Assembly: GCA_913776255.1 (NCBI GenBank)
Contig: CAJYLV010000009.1
Location: 1 to 64,000 of the forward strand
DNA length: 64,000 bases
Source: an uncultured Sphingomonas sp.
Lineage (GTDB): Bacteria; Pseudomonadota; Alphaproteobacteria; Sphingomonadales; Sphingomonadaceae
Reading direction: 5' to 3'
Shown here one piece after another: positions 1 through 7,956 of this stretch. Position numbers and translations under genes: made by a program. The notes under the pieces are model-generated. The model ran no database searches. It saw only the letters and a program-made list of their open reading frames with translations, and was not told where the DNA came from. The stretch's first letter is position 1, and each line of letters opens with the position of its first letter.

Positions 1-2
1 AG

Positions 3-1436
3 AACATCGTCGGCGTCGTGCTCCAGTGCAACGGCTTCGAGGTGATCGACCTCGGCGTGATGGTGCCCTGGTCCAAGATCCTCGAGACCGCGCGCGAGCA
101 GGACGCCGACATGATCGGCCTCTCCGGGCTGATCACCCCCTCGCTCGACGAGATGGTGACCGTGGCGGAGGAGATGCAGCGCGCCGGCATGACGATGCCG
201 CTGATGATCGGCGGCGCCACCACCTCCAAGGTGCATACCGCGCTGCGCATCGCGCCGGCGTACACCGGCCCGGTGGTGCACGTGCTCGACGCCAGCCGCG
301 GGGTCGGCGTCGCCACTGCTCTGGTGTCGGAGACGCAGGCGGAGGGCTTCGTCGCCGGCGTCGCGGCGGAATATCAGGCGGTGCGCGACGTGCGCGAGGG
401 CAAGGGCGCCAACGCGCTGCTGCCGCTGGAGGAAGCGCGCAAGCGCGGCTTCGCGGCGGACATGGCGCTCAAGGCGCCCCCGGCGAAGAAGCCCGGCGTC
501 CACGTCTACGACGACTGGGATCTCGCCGATCTCGCCGACTATATCGACTGGACGCCCTTCTTCCGCGCCTGGGACCTGGCGGGCAATTACCCCGCGATCC
601 TCGACGACGCGGTGGTGGGCGAGAGCGCGCGCTCGCTCTACGCCGACGCGCGCGCGATGCTCGACCGCATCGTCGCGGAGAAATGGCTCACCGCGCGCGG
701 CGTCACGGGGCTGTGGCCGTGCCACCGCCACGACGACGACGTGTGGGTCCACGACCGCCACAGCGTCGACACGCGCTCGCCCGACGGCGGCAGCGTGCCC
801 GCCGGCATGCACACCCCCGACCTCGACCGGCGCAACGAGCATTCGACGCGGCTGCCGTTCCTGCGCCAGCAGATCGCCAAGCGCGAGGGCCGCGCCAACA
901 TGTGCCTCGCCGACTTCATCGACCCGGCGGGCGACTGGATGGGCGGCTTCGCGGTTGGCATCCACGGCCTCGACGCGCATCTCGCGCGCTACAAGGCCGA
1001 CAACGACGATTACAACGACATCCTGCTGAAGGCGCTCGCCGACCGTCTCGCCGAGGCATTCGCGGAGGCGCTGCACCAGCATGTCCGCCAGACGCTGTGG
1101 GGCTATGCGCCCGACGAGCAACTCACCAACGACGCGCTGATCCGCGAGCAATATCGCGGCATCCGGCCCGCGCCGGGTTATCCCGCCTGCCCCGAACATT
1201 CGCTCAAGGTGCGGCTGTTCGAGATGCTGGACGCGGAGAAGAACGCCGGGCTGGAGCTGACCGAGAGCTTCGCGATGCTGCCGACCGCGGCGGTCAGCGG
1301 CTTCTATTTCGGTCATGCGCAGGCGGAATATTTCGGCGTCGCGCGGATCGGCGAGGACCAGCTGGCGGATTACGCGCAACGCCTCGGCGTCGACCTGGAC
1401 CGCGCCACCCGCCTGCTCCGCCCCAACCTCGACTGA
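3..1436 (+). CDS. metH: Methionine synthase MetH, C-terminal part (5' truncated)
   Basis: Cobalamin-dependent methionine synthase, which transfers a methyl group from methyltetrahydrofolate through cobalamin to homocysteine. The frame is open from base 3 and begins with NIVGVVLQCNGFEVIDLG, which in the family directly follows the DxHxxG loop carrying the cobalt-ligand His, so that His lies just outside the window. The rest of the B12 Rossmann domain is present (DLGVMVP, SGLITPSLDEM, GGATTS), followed by the reactivation domain with the AdoMet-binding RPAPGYPACPE motif near the C-terminus and a normal ending (YFGVARIGEDQ). The homocysteine and folate modules would lie upstream. The identification is secure; only the 5' end is missing. 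Confidence 0.96.
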   Translation, partial: NIVGVVLQCNGFEVIDLGVMVPWSKILETAREQDADMIGLSGLITPSLDEMVTVAEEMQRAGMTMPLMIGGATTSKVHTALRIAPAYTGPVVHVLDASRGVGVATALVSETQAEGFVAGVAAEYQAVRDVREGKGANALLPLEEARKRGFAADMALKAPPAKKPGVHVYDDWDLADLADYIDWTPFFRAWDLAGNYPAILDDAVVGESARSLYADARAMLDRIVAEKWLTARGVTGLWPCHRHDDDVWVHDRHSVDTRSPDGGSVPAGMHTPDLDRRNEHSTRLPFLRQQIAKREGRANMCLADFIDPAGDWMGGFAVGIHGLDAHLARYKADNDDYNDILLKALADRLAEAFAEALHQHVRQTLWGYAPDEQLTNDALIREQYRGIRPAPGYPACPEHSLKVRLFEMLDAEKNAGLELTESFAMLPTAAVSGFYFGHAQAEYFGVARIGEDQLADYAQRLGVDLDRATRLLRPNLD

Positions 1437-1461
1437 TCGAGCGGAGGCGAACGATTAAACA

Positions 1462-1594
1462 CCGTCGCCCCTGCGCAGGCAGGGGCCTATGACTGTCGAA
1501 TGGATCGCTGCGACTGACACAAGCGCCGCGGCGATTGGGTCAGCTCAATCGCGAGACGCTACAGAATAGGCCCCTGCCTGCGCAGGGGCGACGG
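1462..1594. repeat. Intergenic inverted repeat, 29-bp perfect arms
   Basis: Bases 1462-1490 and 1566-1594 are exact reverse complements over 29 bp and are separated by 75 bp. Each arm also holds its own small palindrome (CCCCTGCGCAGGCAGGGG). The element fills the convergent gap between metH and the two-component operon. It looks like a REP/BIME-type extragenic palindrome and could fold as a bidirectional 3' structure for both flanking genes. Confidence 0.85.
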
Positions 1595-1612
1595 CCCGCA
1601 GGGAAGCCGCCC

Positions 1613-2644
1613 CTACCCCATCGCCGCCGCGACGATCGCGCGCGTGCCGCTGTGCGTGCGGTCATATTCCACGATCGAATCAAGGCTCTGCGCCATCGCG
1701 CGGATCAACCGCGTCCCCACGCCCGTGCCCTTGGGCGGCGCGTCGCCCAGCCCGATCCCGTCATCCTCGACCGTCAGCCGGAACCGCTCGTCGCCGTCGC
1801 GCGACAGCCGCACGCGCACCTCACCCGGCCCGCCCGGATAGGCATATTTGCACGCGTTGCTCACCAGCTCGGTGACGATCACCCCCAGCGACACCGCGCG
1901 ATCGGTCGGCAGCCGCAGCGGCTCGGCATGGAGCACCAAAGCGCGCGGGCAATCATCGGTCGACCAGGTCTGCGTCAGCTCGTCAATCAGCTGCGTGAGA
2001 TAGTCGAGCATGTCGACGCTCTCGACGTCATCGCCGGTGTAGAGCCGCCGGTGGACCTGCGCGATCGCGCTGATCCGGCGCTGCGTGTCCTCGAGCGCCG
2101 CGCGCGCCGCCTCGTCGGTCAGCGCGCTCGACTGCATCCGCACCATCGCCGACACCAGTTGCAGCGAATTGGCGACGCGGTGGTTCACCTCCGCCAGCAA
2201 CGCCTCCAGCCGCGCGTTGCTGGCGCGCAGATCGTCCTCGGCGCGCGCCTTGGCGCGGGTGAGCTGCGCGCGCTCGATCACCTGCCTGAAGGTCGCGTCG
2301 AGCAGGTCGAAGAAGTCGTCGCCCGGCGTCTTGACGATATAGTCCGCCGCCCCGCCGCGCAGCGCCGCCAGCGCGACCTGCGTCTCCTCGGAGCCGCTGA
2401 CATAGACCATCGGCGGCGCGTCGGGCAGCGTCGTCAGCCGCGCCATCGTCTCCAGCCCGTCGATGCCGGGCATATAATGATCGACCGCGACGACGTCGAA
2501 CGGCTCGGCCGCGGCCAGCGCCACTCCCGCCTCGCCGCCATCCGCGACCGTCACCTTGTACCCGCGCCGTTCCAGCGCGCGCGTCACCAGCCGGCGGATG
2601 CCCGCGTCATCGTCGATATAGAGGATGCGCGGCGCGTCGATCAT
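1613..2644 (-). CDS. Receiver domain fused to HisKA_2/HWE-type histidine kinase
   Basis: Soluble protein of 343 residues that joins a CheY-like receiver to a kinase. The receiver spans about 1-120, with the acidic IDDD pocket, phospho-acceptor Asp55 (VAVDHYMPG) and a Lys near 105. A short coiled linker leads to a HisKA_2 dimerisation helix with His155 (AEVNHRVANSLQL) and an HATPase domain with N box NACKYAYPG and DDGIGLG. It has no membrane segment. It is the last gene of a three-gene operon, and its ATG overlaps the stop of the receiver gene upstream. Its receiver is probably fed by the CHASE3 kinase, and it would then signal onward through its own HWE kinase. The partner is unknown. Confidence 0.88.
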   Translation of the reverse strand: MIDAPRILYIDDDAGIRRLVTRALERRGYKVTVADGGEAGVALAAAEPFDVVAVDHYMPGIDGLETMARLTTLPDAPPMVYVSGSEETQVALAALRGGAADYIVKTPGDDFFDLLDATFRQVIERAQLTRAKARAEDDLRASNARLEALLAEVNHRVANSLQLVSAMVRMQSSALTDEAARAALEDTQRRISAIAQVHRRLYTGDDVESVDMLDYLTQLIDELTQTWSTDDCPRALVLHAEPLRLPTDRAVSLGVIVTELVSNACKYAYPGGPGEVRVRLSRDGDERFRLTVEDDGIGLGDAPPKGTGVGTRLIRAMAQSLDSIVEYDRTHSGTRAIVAAAMG

Positions 2645-3093
2645 CCGAGCGTATCGTCCAGATCGGGAACCTGGATGACCGACAGGAACAGTCCGAGCTG
2701 ACGAATCGCCTGCGCGAAGCTCTCGTAATTGACCGGCTTGGTGATGTAGACGTTGGCGCCGAGATCGTAGCAGCGCTGGATCTCGCGGCTGTCGTCGGTG
2801 GTGGTCAGCACCACCACGGGGGTGCGCTTCACCGGCCCGTCGCTGGTCTTGATCTTGGCGAGGATATCGGTCCCGCTCATGTCGGGCAGGTTGAGATCGA
2901 GCAACACCAGCGCCGGGCCGTTCAGCTGCGGCCCGCTGGTGTCGTTGAAGATATAGTCGAGCGCGCTGGTGCCGTCGGTGAAGTGGCGGATCGGATTCAT
3001 GATCCCGGCGCGGCGGATGTTCTTCTCGATCAGCCGTGCATGACCTTCGTCATCCTCGATCATCACGATGTTGACGGATTGCGGCGCGTTCAT
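2641..3093 (-). CDS. Single-domain response regulator, Rcp1/CheY-like
   Basis: Receiver-only protein of 150 residues. The acidic pair is in IEDDEGHA, the phospho-acceptor is Asp66 (VLLDLNLPD), the Thr is in VVLTTTDD and the conserved Lys is 119 (YITKPVN). The sequence style and C-terminal tail resemble the Rcp1 family that pairs with CHASE3 or phytochrome-type kinases. It lies between two kinase genes, overlapping the upstream stop and the downstream start by 4 nt each, so all three are translationally coupled. It probably shuttles phosphoryl groups between the membrane kinase and the downstream receiver-HWE kinase. It has no output domain. Confidence 0.9.
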   Translation of the reverse strand: MNAPQSVNIVMIEDDEGHARLIEKNIRRAGIMNPIRHFTDGTSALDYIFNDTSGPQLNGPALVLLDLNLPDMSGTDILAKIKTSDGPVKRTPVVVLTTTDDSREIQRCYDLGANVYITKPVNYESFAQAIRQLGLFLSVIQVPDLDDTLG

Positions 3094-4598
3094 GGGTTGA
3101 GTTCCTGTTTGGCGATAACGAGCGGCAGCGACACGGTGAACGCCGCCCCCTGCCCGAGTTCGGAAGCGACGTCGATGGTGCCGCCCAGTCGGAAGACGAG
3201 CGCACGGACGGTGGCGAGGCCGATCCCCTCGCCGGGCCGGTCCTGCGCGCCCGAGCGGCGGAACAGGTCGAACACGCGCTGGTGATCGCGCGGGTCGATC
3301 CCGCGGCCGTTGTCGCGGATCGTGTAGAACACGCGGTCGCGCCCGCGCCGCCCGGTCACGGTGATGCGGCCGGGCACGCCGGGACGCAGGTATTTGACCG
3401 CATTCTCGATCAGGTTCGAGAAGATCTGGTCGAGCGCCAGCCGGTCGCTGACCACCTCGGGCAGCGGCGCGTCGACGCTCAGCTCGGTATCGGTTTCGGA
3501 GAGGCGGTGCGACAGCGTGTCGCCGATCTGACGGATCAGCGCGGCGACGTCGATCCGCTCGGGCGCGAGCGCGCGCCGCCCCTGCCGCGACAGTTGCAGG
3601 ATCGCGTTGATGAGCCGGTCCATCTTCTGGGTCGAAGTGCGGATGAAACCGATCGCCTCGGGCAGATCCTCGGTCGCCGCCAGCCGCGCCTCCTCGCTCG
3701 CCACCGCCGGCGCCTCCGCCTCGACCCGCTCGACCAGCGCGCGCAGCGACGCCGCGGCGGTCTCCAGCTCGGCGGTGAATCCCATCACGTTGACGAGCGG
3801 CGAGCGCAGGTCATGGCTGACGATATAGGCGAAGCGCTGGATCTCCTCATTGGCACGCGTCAGGTCCTCGGTCCGCGTCGCGACCATGTCTTCCAGCCCC
3901 GCGTTCAGTTCGCGCAGCGCCTCGTCCGACCGCGCCAGATCGCGGGTATAGGACAGGATCGTCAGCGTCGAGATGACCGCCACCACCGCCAGTACCACGC
4001 CGCCCAGCACGATCAGCGTGTAGAAGGCGCGCTGGCTGGCGCGCAGTTCGGCATCGCGGCGCTCCATCAGCCGCCGCTCGACCTGCGCCATCCGATCGAG
4101 CACGTTGCGGATCGTCACGATGTCGCGCACCTCGGCATCGTCGGCATAAGCGCGGATCGCGCCACGCTGATCGCCCTGCCCCAACAGCGTCAGCGTCCGG
4201 TCCTGCCGCGCCAGCAGGCTGCCCAGTTGCAACCGTAGCCCTTGCAGGTATCGCCGCTGCGCCGGATTGTCGCGGGTCAGCTCCCCGATTCGCGCCAAGG
4301 CGGGCGACAATGCACCACGTGCCCGCGCGAAGTTGGTGCGGGTGATTTCGCGATCGGGGATCAGCATCAGCCCGCGCCGTGCCGCCTCGCTTTCCTCGAC
4401 CAGCCGGCGGACGTTCAGCACCGCGCGCTGCACCTGGTAGGTGTGCTCGACAAGTCCGGTGTGCAGCTCGTTCCGCTGCATGACGCGCACCGCCGCATAA
4501 CCGACGAGCAGCAACGCGATGAAGCCGAGCGCCATCAACGCGGTCATGCGCCGCGCGAGCGTGCGATTGGTCGGGGTGGCGTCAGGCAGTCGGGCCAT
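3090..4598 (-). CDS. CHASE3-domain membrane sensor histidine kinase
   Basis: Inner-membrane kinase of 502 residues. Transmembrane helix 1 is at about 19-39, followed by a periplasmic CHASE3-type helical bundle (about 40-190, with the typical EESEAARRGLML segment) and helix 2 at about 193-216. A coiled coil leads to the HisKA helix with His262 (YIVSHDLRSPLVN) and the HATPase domain (NAVKYL, DNGRGID, GIGLATV). It is first in an operon with a stand-alone receiver and a receiver-HWE kinase. The kinase class is clear, but the signal is not. Confidence 0.9.
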   Translation of the reverse strand: MARLPDATPTNRTLARRMTALMALGFIALLLVGYAAVRVMQRNELHTGLVEHTYQVQRAVLNVRRLVEESEAARRGLMLIPDREITRTNFARARGALSPALARIGELTRDNPAQRRYLQGLRLQLGSLLARQDRTLTLLGQGDQRGAIRAYADDAEVRDIVTIRNVLDRMAQVERRLMERRDAELRASQRAFYTLIVLGGVVLAVVAVISTLTILSYTRDLARSDEALRELNAGLEDMVATRTEDLTRANEEIQRFAYIVSHDLRSPLVNVMGFTAELETAAASLRALVERVEAEAPAVASEEARLAATEDLPEAIGFIRTSTQKMDRLINAILQLSRQGRRALAPERIDVAALIRQIGDTLSHRLSETDTELSVDAPLPEVVSDRLALDQIFSNLIENAVKYLRPGVPGRITVTGRRGRDRVFYTIRDNGRGIDPRDHQRVFDLFRRSGAQDRPGEGIGLATVRALVFRLGGTIDVASELGQGAAFTVSLPLVIAKQELNP

Positions 4599-4666
4599 TA
4601 CGGTTGCGTTATCGCTTGCCGGCGCGCGGCGCCAGCCGAAGATGCAGCGTTACTGACCTAGGTTCA

Positions 4667-5437
4667 TCAAAGCAGCAATTCCTGCGCGGTCATCCGACCG
4701 ACATGCCCGCCGCCGCGTCGCCGCGCCATCTCGGTCTCCGCGGTAAAGCGGACGTCGGGATCGCGATCGGTCAGGAACTTGACGAGGCTCTCCTCCTCGA
4801 TCTCGCGCCATTCCTTGCCGCGATCGGGACCATAGCGGACGCGCGGCAACAGGCCCGGCTCGCTCGACCATTGGATCAATTGTGCGACCGATGCCTCGTT
4901 CAACTGATCGCGCAGATGGTGGGCGGTCACATAGGCGTCCGGAAAGGCGCGATGGGCCGGCAGCCCCCGCTCATGATCGAGCCCCGCCGGCTTGCGCCAG
5001 TAACGCGGCACCTGATTGGAATAGCTCGGCGAATCGGGCCACAGCCGCAGCGCGCACTTCCAGGTGCAGATCCAGTCCGCGCCATGCGTCAGCGCGGGCG
5101 TACAGAATTGCTCCTCGAACGCCGCGCGATGCGCCGCCAGCGCGACGCGGCGCGGATAGGGATCCAGCACCTGCCGCGCGACGTCGTGCCACCACGGGGC
5201 CTCGGCGACGTCCTCGTCGCGGATATGGTGAATCGCCTGCGTCACCGCCGGCATCGGGCGCCCGGGGTTGACGAGGATGTTGCCGCCCTCGCCGTACAAG
5301 TCCCAGCGCCCGTCCGCGCCCAGCGCCACGTCCTGCCAGCCGACCTCGCACACCGCATGCGCGGGCGGCGCGGCACCGGTGGTCTCGAGATCGATGACGC
5401 GGATGATCTGCGATTGCGTGCGACGGGGATACATCAT
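4667..5437 (-). CDS. ExoX/DnaQ-like DEDDh 3'-5' exonuclease
   Basis: Exonuclease-fold protein of 256 residues. Exo I motif: VIDLETTG (Asp16, Glu18). Exo II region: LAAHRAAFEEQF. Exo III region: AHRAFPDAYVT, with general-base His162 and Asp167. This matches the ExoX branch of the DnaQ superfamily, which degrades DNA from 3' ends in repair. One oddity is that Exo II has Glu where Asp is usual (NxxFD). The C-terminal 90 residues (KEWREIEEESL onward) look like a substrate-binding tail. Two adjacent ATGs are possible starts. It is a single gene, with the terminator of the upstream gene lying just before it. Confidence 0.8.
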   Translation of the reverse strand: MMYPRRTQSQIIRVIDLETTGAAPPAHAVCEVGWQDVALGADGRWDLYGEGGNILVNPGRPMPAVTQAIHHIRDEDVAEAPWWHDVARQVLDPYPRRVALAAHRAAFEEQFCTPALTHGADWICTWKCALRLWPDSPSYSNQVPRYWRKPAGLDHERGLPAHRAFPDAYVTAHHLRDQLNEASVAQLIQWSSEPGLLPRVRYGPDRGKEWREIEEESLVKFLTDRDPDVRFTAETEMARRRGGGHVGRMTAQELLL

Positions 5438-5492
5438 GCCGGGGCGATGTGGGGCCTTTCACCGCGAATTGCCACCTTTGCCGCCGCGCACG

Positions 5493-5524
5493 AAAAAGCC
5501 CCGGACCATCCGGTCCGGGGCTTT
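5493..5524 (-). terminator. Rho-independent terminator
   Basis: A perfect 13-bp stem (5495-5507 with 5512-5524) encloses a 4-nt loop. On the minus strand it is followed by five T residues, complementary to the A run at 5493-5497. It ends transcription of the DUF2171 gene. Confidence 0.9.
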
Positions 5525-5568
5525 CCGTCACAGCCGCGCCGCCCTCCGGCGGCGCGTGCCGCACCAGC

Positions 5569-6849
5569 TCAATAGGTGCCGGAGAAGCTGCTGTTGAGGT
5601 TGGTGTCCTTCTGGTCGGTCGTGCCGGTCGTCGTACCGCCAGTGGTGGTGCCGGTCGTCGACGAGGAGGTGCCGGTCGACCGCTGCGTACGGTCGCGATC
5701 GCTGGTGCGATCGCCGTAGCCGAACATCGCCTGGCTCGATTCCTCGTTGCGCCAGTGCTGCTTGGCCTCCTCGGCGGTCTTGGACAAGGTCACCTTCTTG
5801 TCCTCGACCGACTTGATCCAGCGCGACGGGATCGAATGGTGCTGCCCACCGGCATCGACGTCGTTCTTGGTCAGCAGGATGCGGTCACCGCGCACCTTGT
5901 CGACGGTGCCGACATGGCTGCCGTCCGAACCCACGACCTCGAAATGCTCCTGCACCTTGTCGAGCGACGCGCGCTGCGTCTGGCGTTCCGAGCGGAAGGT
6001 CGAGAATTCGTTCTCGAAGCGCGAGCGGTTCTCCTGACGATATTCGTCATAATCCCGGTCGAGCGCGGCGATCTGGCCCGAGCGCCAGTTGTGATAGTCG
6101 CCGTCACGATCGTAGCGGCCCTGCTGCTGATAGTAACGCTCGTCGTAGCGGCTGTCGGCCTCGCGACGGCGCTCGGCATCCTCGTCGCCGAACCAGCTGC
6201 GGACCTCGTCGCCGGCGCGGGCGAAGAAGCCGCGATCCTCGTAGTCATAGCCCTGCGGCTGGCGGCCGTAATTGGCGCCGCGGTCGCGATGGCGGCTCTG
6301 CGCACCGCCGCGGTAATTGTCGTCATCGTCATGACGATGCGATCCGACGTCGTTGAAGCGCCGCCCGTCCGAGCCGTAGCTGCCATGATAGTCGCTGCTC
6401 TGGCCATAACCCGACGACTGACCGTAGCGCTGCTGCTGGCCATAGCCGCCGCCCGACCGCTCGCTGTAGCGATCGCGATAGTCGCCGCGGCCGCTCGAAT
6501 AGCCACGGTCCTCGCGGTCGCGGTCATAGCTGCCGAAGCCGCCCTGCTGACGGCCATAGCCCTCACGCTGCCCGTAGCTGCTTTGTCCGTAATCCTCGCG
6601 ACCGTAGCTTTCGCGACCATAGCCGCGCTGCGCATAATCGTCGCGCTGGCCATAGCCGTCGCGCCCGCCGCGGAAGCCGCGGTCGTCGTCGCCGTCGCGG
6701 CCGAACGACCCCGCCGCCTGATAGTCGCGGGCGCTCGAGTAGCTGCCGGAACGACCGGAGCCGTAATCGCGACCATAGTCCTGCGTTTCGCTGCGACCGT
6801 AATAGTCGCCCTTCGGGTCGGTCCCGCGCGGATAGCGTTCGTAGCCCAT
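5569..6849 (-). CDS. Low-complexity Tyr/Gly/Arg protein with SWFGD and DUF2171 domains
   Basis: Protein of 426 residues, apparently cytosolic, without a signal peptide. Residues 1-205 are a strongly biased region rich in Tyr, Gly, Ser, Gln, Arg and Asp, with repeated SYGQ, GYGR and YGQSS units. Residues 206-285 contain an SWFGDEDAERRR segment like that found in sphingomonad stress proteins. Residues 296-362 are a DUF2171/PRC-barrel-like fold (FEVVGSDGSHVGTVDKVRG). The tail (380-426) is Ser/Thr/Gly-rich. A perfect terminator follows, and the upstream gap of 244 bp is free for a promoter. DUF2171 proteins are often stress-induced in sphingomonads, but the biochemical role is unknown. The N-terminal half resembles eukaryotic FET-type prion-like domains in composition, which suggests but does not prove condensate formation. 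Confidence 0.8.
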   Translation of the reverse strand: MGYERYPRGTDPKGDYYGRSETQDYGRDYGSGRSGSYSSARDYQAAGSFGRDGDDDRGFRGGRDGYGQRDDYAQRGYGRESYGREDYGQSSYGQREGYGRQQGGFGSYDRDREDRGYSSGRGDYRDRYSERSGGGYGQQQRYGQSSGYGQSSDYHGSYGSDGRRFNDVGSHRHDDDDNYRGGAQSRHRDRGANYGRQPQGYDYEDRGFFARAGDEVRSWFGDEDAERRREADSRYDERYYQQQGRYDRDGDYHNWRSGQIAALDRDYDEYRQENRSRFENEFSTFRSERQTQRASLDKVQEHFEVVGSDGSHVGTVDKVRGDRILLTKNDVDAGGQHHSIPSRWIKSVEDKKVTLSKTAEEAKQHWRNEESSQAMFGYGDRTSDRDRTQRSTGTSSSTTGTTTGGTTTGTTDQKDTNLNSSFSGTY

Positions 6850-7093
6850 CGTGATTCTCCTGCGTCAGACACGGGTCGCGCACCGCGTTGCGGCGTCACG
6901 CCAGTACCGGCAGGAAAGCTGATCTCGGGCAATTCGTTCCTGTCGTTACACGCCGACAACGTTGTTTTCGTCGCACGCGCCGACCGGCTGGCCGTCCGGC
7001 ATTTTTCGGAATTTCGGTGACAAGCCCTGTTGCGTCGGCTGCGGATCGCGTTTAAGGGCGTCGCTCCCGGCCACGGCCGGGGTATCGGCGGGC

Positions 7094-7169
7094 GGGGCTG
7101 TAGCTCAGATGGGAGAGCGCTGCAATCGCACTGCAGAGGTCAGGGGTTCGATTCCCCTCAGCTCCACCA
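7094..7169 (+). tRNA. tRNA-Ala (anticodon CGC)
   Basis: A complete cloverleaf of 76 nt. The acceptor stem GGGGCTG/CAGCTCC contains the G3-U70 wobble pair that identifies alanine tRNAs. The anticodon stem CTGCA/TGCAG encloses the loop ATCGCAC (T33, anticodon CGC), the T arm is AGGGG-TTCGATT-CCCCT, and CCA is encoded. The NUDIX gene starts only 10 nt beyond the CCA. Confidence 0.97.
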
Positions 7170-7179
7170 CCCGCCGCCG

Positions 7180-7956
7180 ATGATGACACGAGCCTCCACG
7201 ATCCCGCCCGAAGCAAGGCCAGCCGCCACGCTAGTGGTGATGCGCGATCGTGCCGATGGTCCGCCCGACATCCTGATGGTCGAACGCGCCGGCGTGATGG
7301 CGTTCGCGCCGGGGGCGATGGTCTTCCCCGGCGGGCGCGTCGATCGTGGCGACCATGATCTCGCGCAACTGCTCGGGTTGCCCGACGCCGACGAGGGAGC
7401 GGCGCGGATCGCCGCCATCCGCGAGACGATCGAGGAAGCCGCGCTGCCGATCGGCTTCGTCCGCACGCCCGACGCCGCCGCGATCGCCGCGATCCGCGCG
7501 TCACTGGCGGGCGGCGCCACGATCGGCGAGGCGCTGGCCACGGTCGGCGCGACGCTCGACCTTGATGCGCTGGTCCCTTTCGCGCGCTGGCGTCCCGACT
7601 ACAGCCCGGTGCGGCGGTACGACACGCGCTTCTACCTCGCCGCTTTGCCGCTCGACGCGCCCGCGCCGCAGGTCGACGGGACCGAGAACGTCCGCCTCTG
7701 CTGGTCGGGCGCGCAGGCGGTGCTCGACGACGCCGATGCCGGCCGGCTTTCGCTGATCTTTCCGACCCGCCGCAACCTCGAGCGGCTTGCCCAGTTCCGC
7801 TCCTATGCCGCAGCGGTGGCGCAGGCGCGCGCCTTTCCGGTCCGCGTCGTGGTGCCATGGTCCGAAACCCGCGACGGGGAGGAATATCTCTGCATTCCCG
7901 ACGACCTCGGCTATCCCGTGACTGCCGAGCGCCGCGACCGGGTCCGGCGCGGCTAG
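7180..7956 (+). CDS. NUDIX hydrolase
   Basis: Hydrolase of 258 residues of the NUDIX superfamily, which cleaves nucleoside diphosphates linked to other groups. The core strand is followed by FPGGRVD (50-55) and the catalytic helix RETIEEAAL (81-89), with an insertion of about 25 residues between them. This spacing resembles the NUDT19/CoA-diphosphatase-like group of longer NUDIX proteins. The start is one of two tandem ATGs at 7180 and 7183, which lie 10 nt after tRNA-Ala; no clear ribosome site fits between them. It runs 100 nt into the next gene if that gene uses its only ATG. The substrate is unknown. Confidence 0.85.
   Translation: MMTRASTIPPEARPAATLVVMRDRADGPPDILMVERAGVMAFAPGAMVFPGGRVDRGDHDLAQLLGLPDADEGAARIAAIRETIEEAALPIGFVRTPDAAAIAAIRASLAGGATIGEALATVGATLDLDALVPFARWRPDYSPVRRYDTRFYLAALPLDAPAPQVDGTENVRLCWSGAQAVLDDADAGRLSLIFPTRRNLERLAQFRSYAAAVAQARAFPVRVVVPWSETRDGEEYLCIPDDLGYPVTAERRDRVRRG

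Noticed and set aside
6915..6945. GGAAC on the minus strand before the DUF2171 gene as an EcfG promoter
   Set aside because: At the required distance the sequence is GCTT, not CGTT.
5449..7020. Long open frame antisense to the DUF2171 gene
   Set aside because: It is a GC-driven shadow with Ala/Val/Ile runs from reversed Tyr/Gly/Arg codons; the minus-strand gene has the domain, the start and the terminator.
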